Source of the DNA: Novosphingobium sp. MD-1
GTDB taxonomy: Bacteria; Pseudomonadota; Alphaproteobacteria; Sphingomonadales; Sphingomonadaceae
Reading direction: 5' to 3'
Assembly (NCBI RefSeq): GCF_001014975.1
Contig: NZ_BBXA01000030.1
Coordinates: 79,501 to 143,500, forward strand
DNA length: 64,000 nt
Both the position numbers and the translations under genes were made by a program. Positions 10,867 to 24,854 of this stretch are shown here, one piece after another (the first letter of the stretch is position 1; every line of letters begins with the position of its first letter). Below the pieces are notes generated by a model. The model saw only the letters and a list, made by a program, of their open reading frames with translations. It was not told where the DNA came from and did not search any database.

Positions 10867-13191
10867 TCAGTTGAACGACCCGCTCAGCGTCACGCCGAAC
10901 ACGCGCGGATCGTTGTAGATGCCGGCACGGTAGTTCGAGGTGTCGATAACGCCGACAAGGTTGCGCTTGTCGGTGAGGTTGCGGGCGAAGAAGGCCAGCT
11001 CATAGCGCTCGAAAGCCAGACCCGCCTTGAGGCCGAGTTCGAAGTTGCCGTTCGAGGTGTACTCCACCGTCTTGTAGGGCACGTACATCGTATAGCCCTG
11101 CAGGTTGAAGTCCGCGCCCACGAACGCGCGCAGCTTCTCGTTCAGCGGCAGGTCGTAGCGGCCGCTCACGTTGAGGTTGAAGTCAGGCGCGTTGGGCAGC
11201 GGGTTGCCGTTGATCTGGGCGAAGTAGTTGTTGCCCACGCGTACGGTCGGGTTGAGCACCGTTTCCGAAAGCACGCCACCGGCCGCGCCGGCCTGCGCAT
11301 AGACCGACTTGTCCTTGATCTCGGTGTGCAGCAGGCTGAAGCCGATGTTGAACTTCAGGTTGCGGGCCGGCCGCAGCCCCAGTTCCGCTTCCATGCCATA
11401 GCCGACAGCCTTGTCGGCATTGAACAGCACGCCGTTGCCGTTGCTGTCGTTGCCGTTCAACTGGATGTCCGAGACCGTGTAGTAGAAGCCGGTCAGATTG
11501 AACGTCAGGGCGTTATCGAGCCAAGCGCTTTTCACGCCCGCTTCCCAGGACGTGTTCTTTTCCGATTGCGCCGTGGAGAAGGGCGAGTTGAACACGGCAG
11601 AACGGCCCTGAATGGTCGGACCACGGAAGCCGCGCGCGACACGGGCGAACAGGCTGAGATCCGGCGTGGCGCGATAGAGCAGGCTCAGGTCGAAGCTGGG
11701 CTGCGTGTCGGAAAGGCGCACCTTGCGCGCCGCGGTTGCCGGGAACGTCACCACGCCAGCCACGGTATCGGCGGTCTTGAGCAGTTCGGTGGTCTTGGTG
11801 TCGTTCGTCACGCGCACGCCGCCGGTCACGCGCAGCTTCTCGGTCAGGTCGTAGCTGGCCTGGCCGAACAGGCCCCAGCTGGTGTTGACGTTGTGCAGAA
11901 GAACCCAGTTGTTCGGGTTGGGCGTGGTGCCCAGCGCATTGCTGGTCAGGAAGTACGCGCGCTGATCGAACTCGGTCATATCGCGCGAATCGAAGTAGAT
12001 GCCCCCGATCTGCCACTTGAACCGGCCGCTATCCGGGCTGGCGAGGCGCAGTTCCTGCGACCACTGGTCCAGCCCGCGCAGCACACCGCGCGACTGGCCG
12101 CAACCGGCCGCGCAATAGTTCGGGGCGGTGCCGCCGAAATCGGCCGCTGCGCCGCCGTCGGTGTCGCCACGGCTATAGCCATGGGCGTTTTCATAGGCGG
12201 TGATCGACGTCAGCGTGATGCCGCCGAAATCGTAGATCGCCTTCAGCGATGCGCCCTTGGTCTTGTAGGCCTGCGGGTTGTTCTGCGCTTCGTCATAGGA
12301 AACCTTCGTCAGGTCCAGCGTATCCGGCACAGCGCGCACGCCCTGCTTGATGGAGCCGCGATAGAAGATCGACGCGGTGCCATCGTAGTCGCGATAGTGA
12401 CCGGACAGGCGCAGGGTCAGCGCGTCCGAAGGCTTTGCCTCGATCTGCAGGCGCACGTCGCGCTCGTTGAAGCCGCCCATCACATTCTTGCCGGGGACGG
12501 TGCCATCGTCGCTGGGGCCGGTGTAGGTGTTGCTGATCCAGTTGTCGCGATGCTGGTAAAGGCCGGACAGGCGGAAGCTCAGCGTGCCGCTGCTGTTGAG
12601 CGGGCCACCGACGCCGGCATCGATGTTGACGCTGTTGCGGCTGCCCCAGCTTGCGGACCCCTGGCCGCGCCAGGTAGCGGACGGCTGCACCGTATCGAAC
12701 TTGACGATGCCGGCGGTGGTGTTGCGGCCGAACAGCGATCCTTGCGGACCGCGCAGCACTTCCACCTGATCGATGTCGAAGGCCGGCGTGGACTTGAGCA
12801 CGACATGCTCGGCCACCACGTCGTCCTGGATGATCGACACCGGCTGCGACGCACCCAGATAGAAGTCGATGTTGCCAAGGCCACGGATGTAGAACCGCGG
12901 AAAGATGCGGCCCGTGGTCGATTCAACGTTGAGGCTGGGGACGCGGCCCGCCAGCGAAAGCAGGGTGTCGGCACCGCCGGCCTGGATGTCGTGCAACGTT
13001 TCGGGCTTCATGACGGCAACGGAGACCGGCACGCTCAGGATGTTCTCCTGGCGGCGTTGTGCCGTGACGACGATCGTGTCGGACGATTCCGCCGCTTCGG
13101 CGTCAGCCGCCTGGGCCTGTGCCATGGCGGGAGCCACGGGCAGCAGGGCGGTTCCCGCGAGAAGCGCGGAGGCTAAAGATGCGATACGCAT
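10867..13191 (-). CDS. TonB-dependent outer-membrane receptor
   Basis: 774 aa. The signal peptide covers about residues 1-25 (cleavage after APAMAQ). A TonB box (DTIVVTAQRR, about 38-47) is followed by the plug domain, with VLRGPQGSLFGRNTTAG near 150, and then the 22-strand barrel ending in an aromatic C-terminus (FGVTLSGSFN). It imports a siderophore, vitamin, sugar or aromatic compound with energy from TonB. The plug resembles the large sphingomonad TonB receptor class whose substrates are mostly unknown. No adjacent transport or regulatory gene points to the ligand. It stands alone between rpiB and rpoD. Confidence 0.9.
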   Translation of the reverse strand: MRIASLASALLAGTALLPVAPAMAQAQAADAEAAESSDTIVVTAQRRQENILSVPVSVAVMKPETLHDIQAGGADTLLSLAGRVPSLNVESTTGRIFPRFYIRGLGNIDFYLGASQPVSIIQDDVVAEHVVLKSTPAFDIDQVEVLRGPQGSLFGRNTTAGIVKFDTVQPSATWRGQGSASWGSRNSVNIDAGVGGPLNSSGTLSFRLSGLYQHRDNWISNTYTGPSDDGTVPGKNVMGGFNERDVRLQIEAKPSDALTLRLSGHYRDYDGTASIFYRGSIKQGVRAVPDTLDLTKVSYDEAQNNPQAYKTKGASLKAIYDFGGITLTSITAYENAHGYSRGDTDGGAAADFGGTAPNYCAAGCGQSRGVLRGLDQWSQELRLASPDSGRFKWQIGGIYFDSRDMTEFDQRAYFLTSNALGTTPNPNNWVLLHNVNTSWGLFGQASYDLTEKLRVTGGVRVTNDTKTTELLKTADTVAGVVTFPATAARKVRLSDTQPSFDLSLLYRATPDLSLFARVARGFRGPTIQGRSAVFNSPFSTAQSEKNTSWEAGVKSAWLDNALTFNLTGFYYTVSDIQLNGNDSNGNGVLFNADKAVGYGMEAELGLRPARNLKFNIGFSLLHTEIKDKSVYAQAGAAGGVLSETVLNPTVRVGNNYFAQINGNPLPNAPDFNLNVSGRYDLPLNEKLRAFVGADFNLQGYTMYVPYKTVEYTSNGNFELGLKAGLAFERYELAFFARNLTDKRNLVGVIDTSNYRAGIYNDPRVFGVTLSGSFN

Positions 13192-13360
13192 TGATTGATT
13201 CCCTCATGAGGTGGGATGACGGTCCCTTGCCGACGGCTGCTGCGGTTAAACCCGTCATATTTCAACCTTGTTTCGGCGGGGCCGGTATCGCCTGAAACGA
13301 ATCGGGCCGGGGTGTCGCATGGGGGCAACAACCCCCGAGAACCCCATCCCCCAAAATGCG

Positions 13361-13393
13361 AAAGGGCGCCCCGACGGATCGGGACGCCCTTTT
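13361..13393. terminator. terminator hairpin downstream of rpoD
   Basis: AAAGGGCG at 13361 and its partner CGCCCTTT at 13386-13393 close an extended stem with one mismatch, and short T-runs lie on both strands. It is 24 bases past the rpoD stop (minus strand). Confidence 0.65.
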
Positions 13394-13416
13394 CGGCTTT
13401 GCCGGGATGCCGGCCG

Positions 13417-15420
<2,004 letters not shown>

Positions 15421-15465
15421 TGAACCCCGATACCACTTTGTTCGAGCTGCCGTTGCGTCTTACAA

Positions 15466-17340
15466 TTATAACGAAGCACGAACGCGACCCATTTGCCCCA
15501 ACCGGGCAAACAAGGCCAGCCTTCGTTCGCGCAAACGTTCTTTTTCCGCTTCGGTTTCGGGGGTAAGTTCGGCTTGATAGCGCCGATTGGCCTCTTCCAG
15601 CGCCGATTCCACCTCCGGAAGCTCCACCAGAAGCGCAATCGCGTCGGCCAATTCCCCGGCGCTGCCTTCCCGCTTCGCGAGAAAGCCGAATCGAATCTCA
15701 CCAAAATCCGTTGCGGTCGGCGTGCGCAGACGCCGCTCCTGCAATATGGTCCGGATATGTTCGCTTTCAAGAGCGGCGCCCGATGGGCCGGCCGAATCGG
15801 CCAGCACCAGCAAGGCATCGAGCGTGGCCGCCATGTCCGCTTCCGCCGGATGCAGCCGGGCGAGGCTTTCGGCATGGGGCGCGATCAGGTCCGGCTGTTC
15901 GACCAGCCCCGCGATCACCGCCGCGATCAGCCGGTCGCGCGTGCCCACCCGCTGTTGCAGGCGGTTCGCCTGTTCGGCGGGCAAGGGCGGCGGCGCGGGT
16001 TTCCACGGCTGGCCTTTGCCGCGCGGCGCGGCTCCGCCGCCCTGGCGGGGCTGGAACGGCGCGCGTTCCTTGCGAGCGAAGGCGAGTTCGCCGAACCGCT
16101 CGTTGAGATCGCGGCGGTAGAGCGCCTTGATGTCGGGGTGCTGGATGGTGTCGCAATGCGCCATCAGCCGCGCCTTCAACCCGGCCTTGTCCTCCGGTGT
16201 CGCCAGCGGCAGGGCATCGCGCTCGGCGGCCCACAGCACGTCGATCAGGCTGCGCGCCTCGCTCAGCAGGGCCTCCATCGCCTGCGGTCCATCGCGCTTC
16301 ACCACATCGTCCGGGTCCATGCCGCCGGGCAGGGTGACGATGCGCAGGCTGTGGCCGGGGCGGAGCAGGGGCAGGGCGCGGGTGATCGCGCGCATCGCCG
16401 CGCGTTGTCCCGCAGCGTCGCCATCGAAGCACAGCGTCGGGCATTCGACCACGCGCCACAGCCGTTCTATCTGGTGTTCCGTCAGCGCGGTACCCAGCGG
16501 CGCGACCGCCTCGGCGATCCCCGCCGCCGCCAGCGCCACCACGTCCATGTAGCCTTCGACGACGACGATCCGCCCGGCATTGCGCGCGGCCGGCGCGGCG
16601 CGGTGCAGGTTGTAAACCGTGCGTCCCTTGTCGAACACCGGCGTGTCGGGCGAATTCAGGTACTTTGGCGCATCCGTTTTTTCGGCGCTGAGGATGCGCC
16701 CGCCGAACGCGATCACCCGCCCGCGGGGATCGAGGATCGGCAGCATCAGCCGGCCCCGGAACCGGTCATAGGGATCGCGGCCTTCCACCACGATGCGCAG
16801 GCCGGCCTCGATCAGCATGGCATCGGGGAAGGCGGAAAGCGCCTCCTTCAGCGCGGTGCGGCTGTCGGGCGCGAAGCCGAAGCCGAAATCGCGCACGATC
16901 CGTTCGGGGAATCCGCGCGAGGCCAGATAGCGCCGCGCGTCCGCGCCGCGCTCCTCGTGCAGGCTGCGCGCGAAGAAATCCTGCGCCGCGGCCATCACGT
17001 CGTGCAGCGATTTCTGCTGCTCCGCGCGCTGCGCCATGCGCGGATCGGGCGCGGGCACTTCCATGCCGGCCTCGACCGCCAGTTCCTTCACCGCATCCAT
17101 GAAGGGCAGGCCCTGATGGTCGGTCATCCAGCGGATCACGTCCCCGTGCGCGCCGCAGCCGAAGCAGTGGTAGAAGCCCTTTTCGTCGTTGATCGTGAAG
17201 CTGGGCGTCTTTTCGTTATGGAACGGACAGCACGCCTTGAACTCCCGCCCCGCCTTCTGCACGCGCACCGTCCGCCCGATCACGCCCGAAAGCGAAATGC
17301 GGGAGCGCAGTTCGTCCAGCCATTGCGGGGACAGGCTCAT
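15466..17340 (-). CDS. dnaG: DNA primase
   Basis: 624 aa. It makes RNA primers at the replication fork. The N-terminal CHC2 zinc finger (C38, H41, C59, C62) is followed by the TOPRIM catalytic core (VVVEGYMDVVAL, CFDGDAAGQRA and a later acidic motif), and then a C-terminal helicase-interaction region that is short and diverged. The start ATG at 17340 (MSLSPQWLDE) gives the normal N-terminus; an in-frame ATG 11 codons upstream lies in the palindromic spacer and is unlikely. It follows the yqeY gene after an 80-base gap that carries a REP-like palindrome. Confidence 0.96.
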   Translation of the reverse strand: MSLSPQWLDELRSRISLSGVIGRTVRVQKAGREFKACCPFHNEKTPSFTINDEKGFYHCFGCGAHGDVIRWMTDHQGLPFMDAVKELAVEAGMEVPAPDPRMAQRAEQQKSLHDVMAAAQDFFARSLHEERGADARRYLASRGFPERIVRDFGFGFAPDSRTALKEALSAFPDAMLIEAGLRIVVEGRDPYDRFRGRLMLPILDPRGRVIAFGGRILSAEKTDAPKYLNSPDTPVFDKGRTVYNLHRAAPAARNAGRIVVVEGYMDVVALAAAGIAEAVAPLGTALTEHQIERLWRVVECPTLCFDGDAAGQRAAMRAITRALPLLRPGHSLRIVTLPGGMDPDDVVKRDGPQAMEALLSEARSLIDVLWAAERDALPLATPEDKAGLKARLMAHCDTIQHPDIKALYRRDLNERFGELAFARKERAPFQPRQGGGAAPRGKGQPWKPAPPPLPAEQANRLQQRVGTRDRLIAAVIAGLVEQPDLIAPHAESLARLHPAEADMAATLDALLVLADSAGPSGAALESEHIRTILQERRLRTPTATDFGEIRFGFLAKREGSAGELADAIALLVELPEVESALEEANRRYQAELTPETEAEKERLRERRLALFARLGQMGRVRASL

Positions 17341-17378
17341 GCAGCGCCTCCGCCCCGACGGGGGCGAGTCCACAAACT

Positions 17379-17400
17379 CCCCTCCCGCCTTCGGGAGGGG
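17379..17400. repeat. REP-like palindrome between yqeY and dnaG
   Basis: The 8 bp arms CCCCTCCC (17379-17386) and GGGAGGGG (17393-17400) surround GCCTTC. A further GGCGGGAGGG follows at once, so the left arm could pair with either right arm. The design matches the palindrome at 52949-52970. Confidence 0.6.
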
Positions 17401-17419
17401 GCGGGAGGGCAGTTTTGTG

Positions 17420-17875
17420 TCACCCCGCCAGCGCCGCCTTCACCAGTCCGCTGGCCTTGCCCATGTCGAGCTGGCTGCCGTGCTTCGCCTTGAGCGCGGC
17501 CACCACCTTGCCCATGTCCTTCATGCCGGCCGCGCCGGTTTCGGCGATGATCGCGGCGATCGCGGCCTTCGCGTCATCGTCGCTCAACTGCGCGGGGAGG
17601 AATTCCTCGATCACCACGAGTTCGGCTTTCTCGACCTCGGCCAGTTCCTGCCGGCCGCCCTGTTCGTAGAGCGTGATCGATTCGCGGCGCTGCTTGGCCA
17701 TCTTCTGCAGCACGTCGACCACGATCACGTCGTCGTCGGGAACGGTGGCGGCGGTGCGCAGTTCGATGTCCTTGTCCTTCAGCTTGGCAAGGATGAGGCG
17801 GACGGCGGCCAGGCGGGCCTTGTCGCCCGCCTTCATGGCAGAAACCTGCGCGGCCTTGATCGAGTCGCGGATCAT
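17420..17875 (-). CDS. GatB/YqeY domain protein
   Basis: 151 aa, the usual size of free-standing YqeY proteins. The family shares its helical domain with the tail of GatB, the amidotransferase subunit that binds tRNA, but the role of the stand-alone form is not established. Helix-rich sequence is visible, with MGKVVAALKAKHG and ASGLVKAALAG in the last 40 residues. The ATG at 17875 (MIRDSIKAAQ) is the family start; an 18-codon upstream extension is not conserved-looking. It is the first gene of the yqeY-dnaG-rpoD series and is divergent from carA. Confidence 0.88.
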   Translation of the reverse strand: MIRDSIKAAQVSAMKAGDKARLAAVRLILAKLKDKDIELRTAATVPDDDVIVVDVLQKMAKQRRESITLYEQGGRQELAEVEKAELVVIEEFLPAQLSDDDAKAAIAAIIAETGAAGMKDMGKVVAALKAKHGSQLDMGKASGLVKAALAG

Positions 17876-18037
17876 GATGTCTGTACGTTTCCTGTGGATG
17901 GTCGCCGCAAGCCGGCGGAAGAAACGCATGTAGGATAAACTTTCTCAATCCGCTAGGTTGACGGTGCGGCGTGGCAGGTCTAGCGGGCGAGCCTTAGCGA
18001 CATCGTCAGAACCCTTACCAACGGAGCGCCCCACATC

Positions 18038-19207
18038 ATGGCCGACCCCGCACTTTCGCACGCGCCTCAACCAGAAGGTGCGACGGGAGTCCTCGTGCTT
18101 GCGGATGGATCGGTCGCGTGGGGACGAGGCTTTGGCGCGGTCGGCTCGGCCGTGGGAGAGGTGTGCTTCAACACCGCGATGACCGGCTATCAGGAAGTGA
18201 TGACCGATCCGTCCTATGCGGCGCAGATCGTCACCTTCACGTTCCCGCACATCGGCAATGTCGGCACCAATGCCGAGGACATGGAAAGCCATGACGTGCC
18301 CGGCGCGGTGGGCTGCGTGGTGCGCGAGGACGTGACCGCGCCCGCCAGCTTCCGCGCGCAGGGCACGTTCCCCGCATGGATGGAAAAGCACGGCAAGATC
18401 GGCCTTGCCGGGGTCGACACCCGCGCGCTGACCCGCCGCATCCGCCTGTCCGGCGCGCCCAACGCGGTGATCGCGCACGATCCCAAGGGGCAGTTCGATA
18501 TCGACGCGCTGCTGGAAAAGGCGCGCAACTGGCCGGGCCTTGAAGGCATGGACCTTGCCCGCATCGTCACGCGCGACGGGCAGGAGGAATGGCAGGGTTC
18601 GGTCTGGCGGCTGGGGCAGGGCTATGGCCGCTCCCCGCACGACAAGCGCCCGCACGTCGTCGCCATGGACTTCGGCGCGAAGGACAACATCTTCCGCAAT
18701 CTGGTGAAGGCCGGGGCGGGGGTGACGGTGGTGCCGGCGGAAACCTCGCTGGAAACGATCCTGTCGCTCAACCCCGATGGCGTGTTCCTCTCGAACGGCC
18801 CGGGCGATCCGGCGGCGACCGGCGCCTATGCCGTGCCCGTAATCCAGGCGCTGCTGGAGCGCGACGTGCCGATCTTCGGCATCTGCCTTGGTCACCAGAT
18901 GCTGGGCCTGGCCGCCGGCGCGAAGACGGTGAAGATGCACCAGGGCCACCGCGGCGCCAACCACCCGGTCAAGCGGCTGGAACAGGGCGTGGTGGAGATC
19001 ACCAGCATGAACCACGGCTTCGCGGTGGACAACGCCAGCCTGCCGGCGAACGTGATCGAAACCCACGTTTCGCTGTTCGACGGGTCGAACTGCGGCATCG
19101 CGATTGCGGGCAAGAAGGCGTTCGGCGTGCAATACCACCCGGAAGCCTCGCCGGGGCCTCAGGACAGTTTCTATCTGTTCGAGAAGTTCGTGGGGATGCT
19201 GGGATGA
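18038..19207 (+). CDS. carA: carbamoyl-phosphate synthase small (glutaminase) subunit
   Basis: 389 aa. It releases ammonia from glutamine for carbamoyl phosphate made with CarB, feeding arginine and pyrimidine synthesis. The N-terminal CPSase small domain contains GEVCFNTAMTGYQEVMTDPSY. The class I glutaminase has the triad C283 (GICLGHQ), H367 and E369 (YHPEAS). Normally carB follows within a few bases. Here 479 bases holding a DUF559 gene and inverted repeats intervene, so the two subunits may have lost tight co-translation. Confidence 0.97.
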   Translation: MADPALSHAPQPEGATGVLVLADGSVAWGRGFGAVGSAVGEVCFNTAMTGYQEVMTDPSYAAQIVTFTFPHIGNVGTNAEDMESHDVPGAVGCVVREDVTAPASFRAQGTFPAWMEKHGKIGLAGVDTRALTRRIRLSGAPNAVIAHDPKGQFDIDALLEKARNWPGLEGMDLARIVTRDGQEEWQGSVWRLGQGYGRSPHDKRPHVVAMDFGAKDNIFRNLVKAGAGVTVVPAETSLETILSLNPDGVFLSNGPGDPAATGAYAVPVIQALLERDVPIFGICLGHQMLGLAAGAKTVKMHQGHRGANHPVKRLEQGVVEITSMNHGFAVDNASLPANVIETHVSLFDGSNCGIAIAGKKAFGVQYHPEASPGPQDSFYLFEKFVGMLG

Positions 19208-19224
19208 ACGCCAACGCCTTCACC

Positions 19225-19266
19225 CCCTCTCACCCTTCAGGGGGAGAGGGTTGGGGAGAGGGGGCT
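19225..19266. repeat. left terminal inverted repeat of the DUF559 element
   Basis: 42 bases starting CCCTCTCACCCTTCAG. It pairs with 19623-19663 as an inverted repeat with one extra G. Each repeat can also fold on itself: CCCTCTC at its outer end pairs with GAGAGGG 9 bases further in. It encodes the last ten residues of the DUF559 protein. Confidence 0.85.
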
Positions 19267-19614
19267 TTCCGGATCCCGCCCCAAGGCCATCAGGATCGTC
19301 CGCGCGACGCCTTCGGGATTGGTCATGACGTCCGCGTTAGTGAACCGGAGCACCCGGTAGCCGCGCGCTTCGAGGTCGGCCGTTCGCCGCGCGTCGTAAG
19401 CGATATCCGAACCGTGGGTTTCCCCGTCGATCTCGATGACCAGCCGTTCCGAGCGCGCGGCGAAGTCGGCGATGTACGGCGCAAGCACGACTTGCCGCTG
19501 AAACTTGAAACCAAGACGGCCGGCGCGAACGATCTGCCACAGCCGGCGTTCCGGCTCGGTCATTTCGCGCCGCAGCTCCCGCGCCCGGGTTCGCGTGCCC
19601 TCGTGTCGCTTCAT
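19237..19614 (-). CDS. DUF559 domain protein (Vsr/very-short-patch-repair endonuclease-like)
   Basis: 125 aa. The fold resembles the PD-(D/E)xK nucleases related to Vsr. Visible blocks are TRARELRREMTEPERRLW (about residues 9-26), a helix/strand with GFKFQRQ, then YIADFAA with the first acidic residue, VIEIDGETH with the second acidic cluster, and YRVLRFTNADV. These correspond to the usual catalytic D and ExD positions. The C-terminus ESPLSPTLSP is translated from the inverted repeat itself. It has no signal peptide. It runs opposite to carA and carB. The biochemical activity of DUF559 proteins is not settled; nuclease function is inferred from the fold. Confidence 0.82.
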   Translation of the reverse strand: MKRHEGTRTRARELRREMTEPERRLWQIVRAGRLGFKFQRQVVLAPYIADFAARSERLVIEIDGETHGSDIAYDARRTADLEARGYRVLRFTNADVMTNPEGVARTILMALGRDPESPLSPTLSP

Positions 19615-19622
19615 CGTGTCGC

Positions 19623-19663
19623 AGCCCCCTCTCCCAACCCTCTCCCCCTGAAGGGTGAGAGGG
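19623..19663. repeat. right terminal inverted repeat of the DUF559 element
   Basis: 41 bases ending GGGTGAGAGGG, the reverse complement of 19225-19266 apart from one missing base. It ends only 23 bases before the carB start, so its hairpin lies in the carB leader. Confidence 0.85.
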
Positions 19664-19686
19664 CTTCAATACTGTAAGGCCCTCGC

Positions 19687-23010
<3,324 letters not shown>

Positions 23011-23149
23011 GCTTCCACGTGTTCCCCAGCATCGCGGCGGTGAAAGCCCGGACGGTCGATTGATACGGCTTCCGGTTGGGGACGGTTATCCCTGGTTGCC
23101 GTAGCGTTCGCGCCGCGGCGGGCGGGGAGCGAAAGGAAAGAGAAGACGG

Positions 23150-23626
23150 ATGGCAAGTGTGGAAAAGCTGCCGATGCTGGCCGAAGGCTATGAAAAGCTG
23201 ACTGCCGAGCTGAAAGCGCTGCGCGAGGAGCGGCCGAAGATCGTTGACGCGATCGAGGAAGCGCGCGCCCACGGCGATCTTTCCGAAAACGCCGAATATC
23301 ATGCCGCCAAGGAGCGGCAGGGCCAGGTCGAAGCCTCCATCGCCGATCTGGAAGACAAGATCAGCCGCGCGCAGATCATCGATCCGACCAGCCTTTCGGG
23401 CGATCGCATCGTGTTCGGCGCTACGGTGACGCTGCTCGATGATGCCGACAAGCCCGTGCGTTATCAGATCGTGGGGCAGGCCGAAGCGGACGCCAAGGTG
23501 GGCCGCATCAGCTACAATTCGCCGCTGGGCCGCGCGTTGATCGGCCGCAAGGTAGAGGACGAGGTCGAGGTGACGGTGCCGTCGGGCGACAAGTTCTACG
23601 TCGTCGAAAAGATCGAATTCATCTGA
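23150..23626 (+). CDS. greA: transcription elongation factor GreA
   Basis: 158 aa, the standard length. GreA rescues backtracked RNA polymerase by stimulating transcript cleavage. The N-terminal coiled coil carries the acidic tip (about residues 38-46, [20 protein letters not shown] region with the conserved D and E). The C-terminal FKBP-like domain includes [32 protein letters not shown] ribosome site precedes the ATG. It follows carB after 139 bases and ends at a double hairpin region. Confidence 0.96.
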   Translation: MASVEKLPMLAEGYEKLTAELKALREERPKIVDAIEEARAHGDLSENAEYHAAKERQGQVEASIADLEDKISRAQIIDPTSLSGDRIVFGATVTLLDDADKPVRYQIVGQAEADAKVGRISYNSPLGRALIGRKVEDEVEVTVPSGDKFYVVEKIEFI

Positions 23627-23654
23627 GCTTCGAAGTGTAACAGCCTGTTTGAAA

Positions 23655-23686
23655 CCCGACATCCCAGCTTTCGCTGGGATGTCGGG
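23655..23686. repeat. 14 bp perfect palindrome, REP-like
   Basis: CCCGACATCCCAGC (23655-23668) pairs perfectly with 23673-23686 around the loop TTTC. The CATCCCAGC...GCTGGGATG core resembles palindromic repeats seen in many proteobacterial intergenic regions. It stands just before the greA terminator. Confidence 0.65.
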
Positions 23687-23696
23687 CGGACCATAC

Positions 23697-23727
23697 AAAA
23701 AGCCCCGGATCGCTCCGGGGCTTTTTT
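23697..23727. terminator. bidirectional terminator between greA and the DUF4170 gene
   Basis: GCCCCGGA (23702-23709) pairs with TCCGGGGC (23714-23721). Five A residues lie before it and six T after, so it can end both greA (+) and the minus-strand DUF4170 transcript. Confidence 0.85.
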
Positions 23728-23739
23728 GTTTGCCTGAGG

Positions 23740-23961
23740 TCAGGCCTTGGGCAGTTCTGGTTCGAGTAGCCGGTGCAAGTGAACGATCACATAGCGCATT
23801 TCCGCATCATCCACGGTGCGTTGCGCGGCAGCGCGCCAGGCTTCTTCGGCGCTGTGATAGTCGGGGAACACCCCCACGACGTCGATCTTGTTGAGGTCGA
23901 CGAATTCGAGGCCCTGGGGGTCCTTGACCCGCCCGCCCATAACGAGGTGCAGCTTCTGCAT
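23740..23961 (-). CDS. DUF4170 domain protein
   Basis: 73 aa cytoplasmic protein of unknown function, found in alphaproteobacteria. The family signature is clear: MQKLHLVMGGRV at the start, VDLNKIDVVGVFPDY in the middle and RYVIVHLHRLLEP at the end. I prefer the ATG at 23961 because it matches the family start and has GGAAAAGG upstream; an in-frame ATG at 23976 would add five residues. It ends 13 bases before the shared terminator on the greA side. Confidence 0.8.
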   Translation of the reverse strand: MQKLHLVMGGRVKDPQGLEFVDLNKIDVVGVFPDYHSAEEAWRAAAQRTVDDAEMRYVIVHLHRLLEPELPKA

Positions 23962-24058
23962 GGCAGCCTTTTCCATTGGGGAGGAAACGTGCGTGCCACT
24001 GACAAAATGATGCGCGAATGGCAAGTGCGACAAATGGCTTATTCGCGCCCTTGTTGGG

Positions 24059-24550
24059 TTATTTGCGCAATCTGGTCGCAATTTCGATAAGGCGGCGCAG
24101 CGCGGTTTCCCCCACCTCGCGCGCGGACGATACCGCGACCTCGGTCAGGTCGACCGCGCGCTTGCGGGCTTCCTCGCCACCTTCGGCGATCTTGCCGCCC
24201 ACGGTGCCGCCGATGTCTTCCAGCTTGGCCACGCCGTCGCGCCCCGCGTCGGCCGCGCGCGAGGCATAGGCCGACGCGATTTCGGCGCCCAGCGCGGCGA
24301 GCGCCGCGGCGCGCTTGCCCAGGCGCGAATCCACGACTTCCCGCGCCGCCGAACGGCGCTTGGGCCAAGCGCGGGCGACCAGCGCACCAAGAAGAATGCC
24401 GCCCGCCAGCATGGCAACAGGATGTTCGTCGACGAGCGTCTTCACGGTCTTCGCCGGGCCGGAAGCGGCCACCCGCGCCTTGGCCGCTTCCACTTTTTCG
24501 CGAACGGCCGCATTGGGATCGTGTTCACCGGTCTTGGTTTCGTCGCTCAC
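24059..24550 (-). CDS. membrane-anchored hypothetical protein, last gene of the stress/envelope cluster
   Basis: 163 aa with a GTG start at 24550 (VSDETKTGEHD) behind a strong AAGGAG ribosome site six bases away. A charged N-terminal helix (residues 1-40) precedes one membrane segment (about 47-60, MLAGGILLGALVARAW) and a long alanine-rich amphipathic tail. The layout resembles YqjD/ElaB-like or DUF3618-type envelope proteins, but I do not recognise it firmly. It begins one base after the stop of the gene before it. Probable role, inferred only from context: cell-envelope stress with the three upstream genes. Confidence 0.68.
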   Translation of the reverse strand: MSDETKTGEHDPNAAVREKVEAAKARVAASGPAKTVKTLVDEHPVAMLAGGILLGALVARAWPKRRSAAREVVDSRLGKRAAALAALGAEIASAYASRAADAGRDGVAKLEDIGGTVGGKIAEGGEEARKRAVDLTEVAVSSAREVGETALRRLIEIATRLRK

Positions 24551-24551
24551 A

Positions 24552-24854
24552 TCATTCTCCTTGGGCAATGGCCAGCCAGCGCCCGGCGATCCGGGACAGG
24601 GGCGCGCGCAACAGCCAACCCGCAACGGCCGCGACCGTCAGGCCCAGCACGGCCTTGTTTTCGCTGGCGATATCGCGGGCCATGTCGATGGTTTCAACGA
24701 TTTCGCCGGCGGCATGTTCCCGGATGCGGCGGCCGATCGGTTTCTCCGCCAGCCCCTCGCGCAGGGCGGAAATGTCCTCTCGCACCAATTGCCAGGCGTC
24801 CTCGCGCAACTGGCGCGCCTCTTCGAGAATGGCGGAATCCCGGCGCTCGCTCAT
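24552..24854 (-). CDS. hypothetical protein with C-terminal membrane segment
   Basis: 100 aa, start MSERRDSAILEE. The first 60 residues are highly charged and helical, and a single hydrophobic stretch (about 70-84, AVLGLTVAAVAGWLL) lies near the C-terminus. Its start codon overlaps the stop of the holin-like gene (ATGA at 24851-24854). Function unknown. The same general plan (soluble helix plus one anchor) is shared with both neighbours that flank it in the cluster. Confidence 0.68.
   Translation of the reverse strand: MSERRDSAILEEARQLREDAWQLVREDISALREGLAEKPIGRRIREHAAGEIVETIDMARDIASENKAVLGLTVAAVAGWLLRAPLSRIAGRWLAIAQGE

Larger units (their letters stand above)
19225..19663. mobile_element. 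DUF559 gene with terminal inverted repeats inserted between carA and carB
   Basis: The 439-base unit is a single minus-strand gene bounded by two 41-42 bp inverted repeats that differ by only one base. The gene starts 8 bases inside the right repeat and stops inside the left one. CTTCA occurs just outside each end (19218-19222 and 19664-19668), a possible but weak target duplication. The compact gene-plus-repeats structure and its place inside a normally tight operon support insertion. No transposase is encoded, so it would need help from elsewhere, or the DUF559 nuclease itself. Confidence 0.6.

Noticed and set aside
10693..13176. 827-codon plus-strand open frame opposite the TonB receptor
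   Set aside because: It is antisense to a clearly coding minus-strand gene, has repetitive Arg/Val/Gly/His content typical of reverse-frame reading in GC-rich DNA, and shows no family motif.
19237..19614. DUF559 protein as part of a restriction-modification system
   Set aside because: No methyltransferase or other defence gene accompanies it; the gene is alone inside inverted repeats within the car operon.
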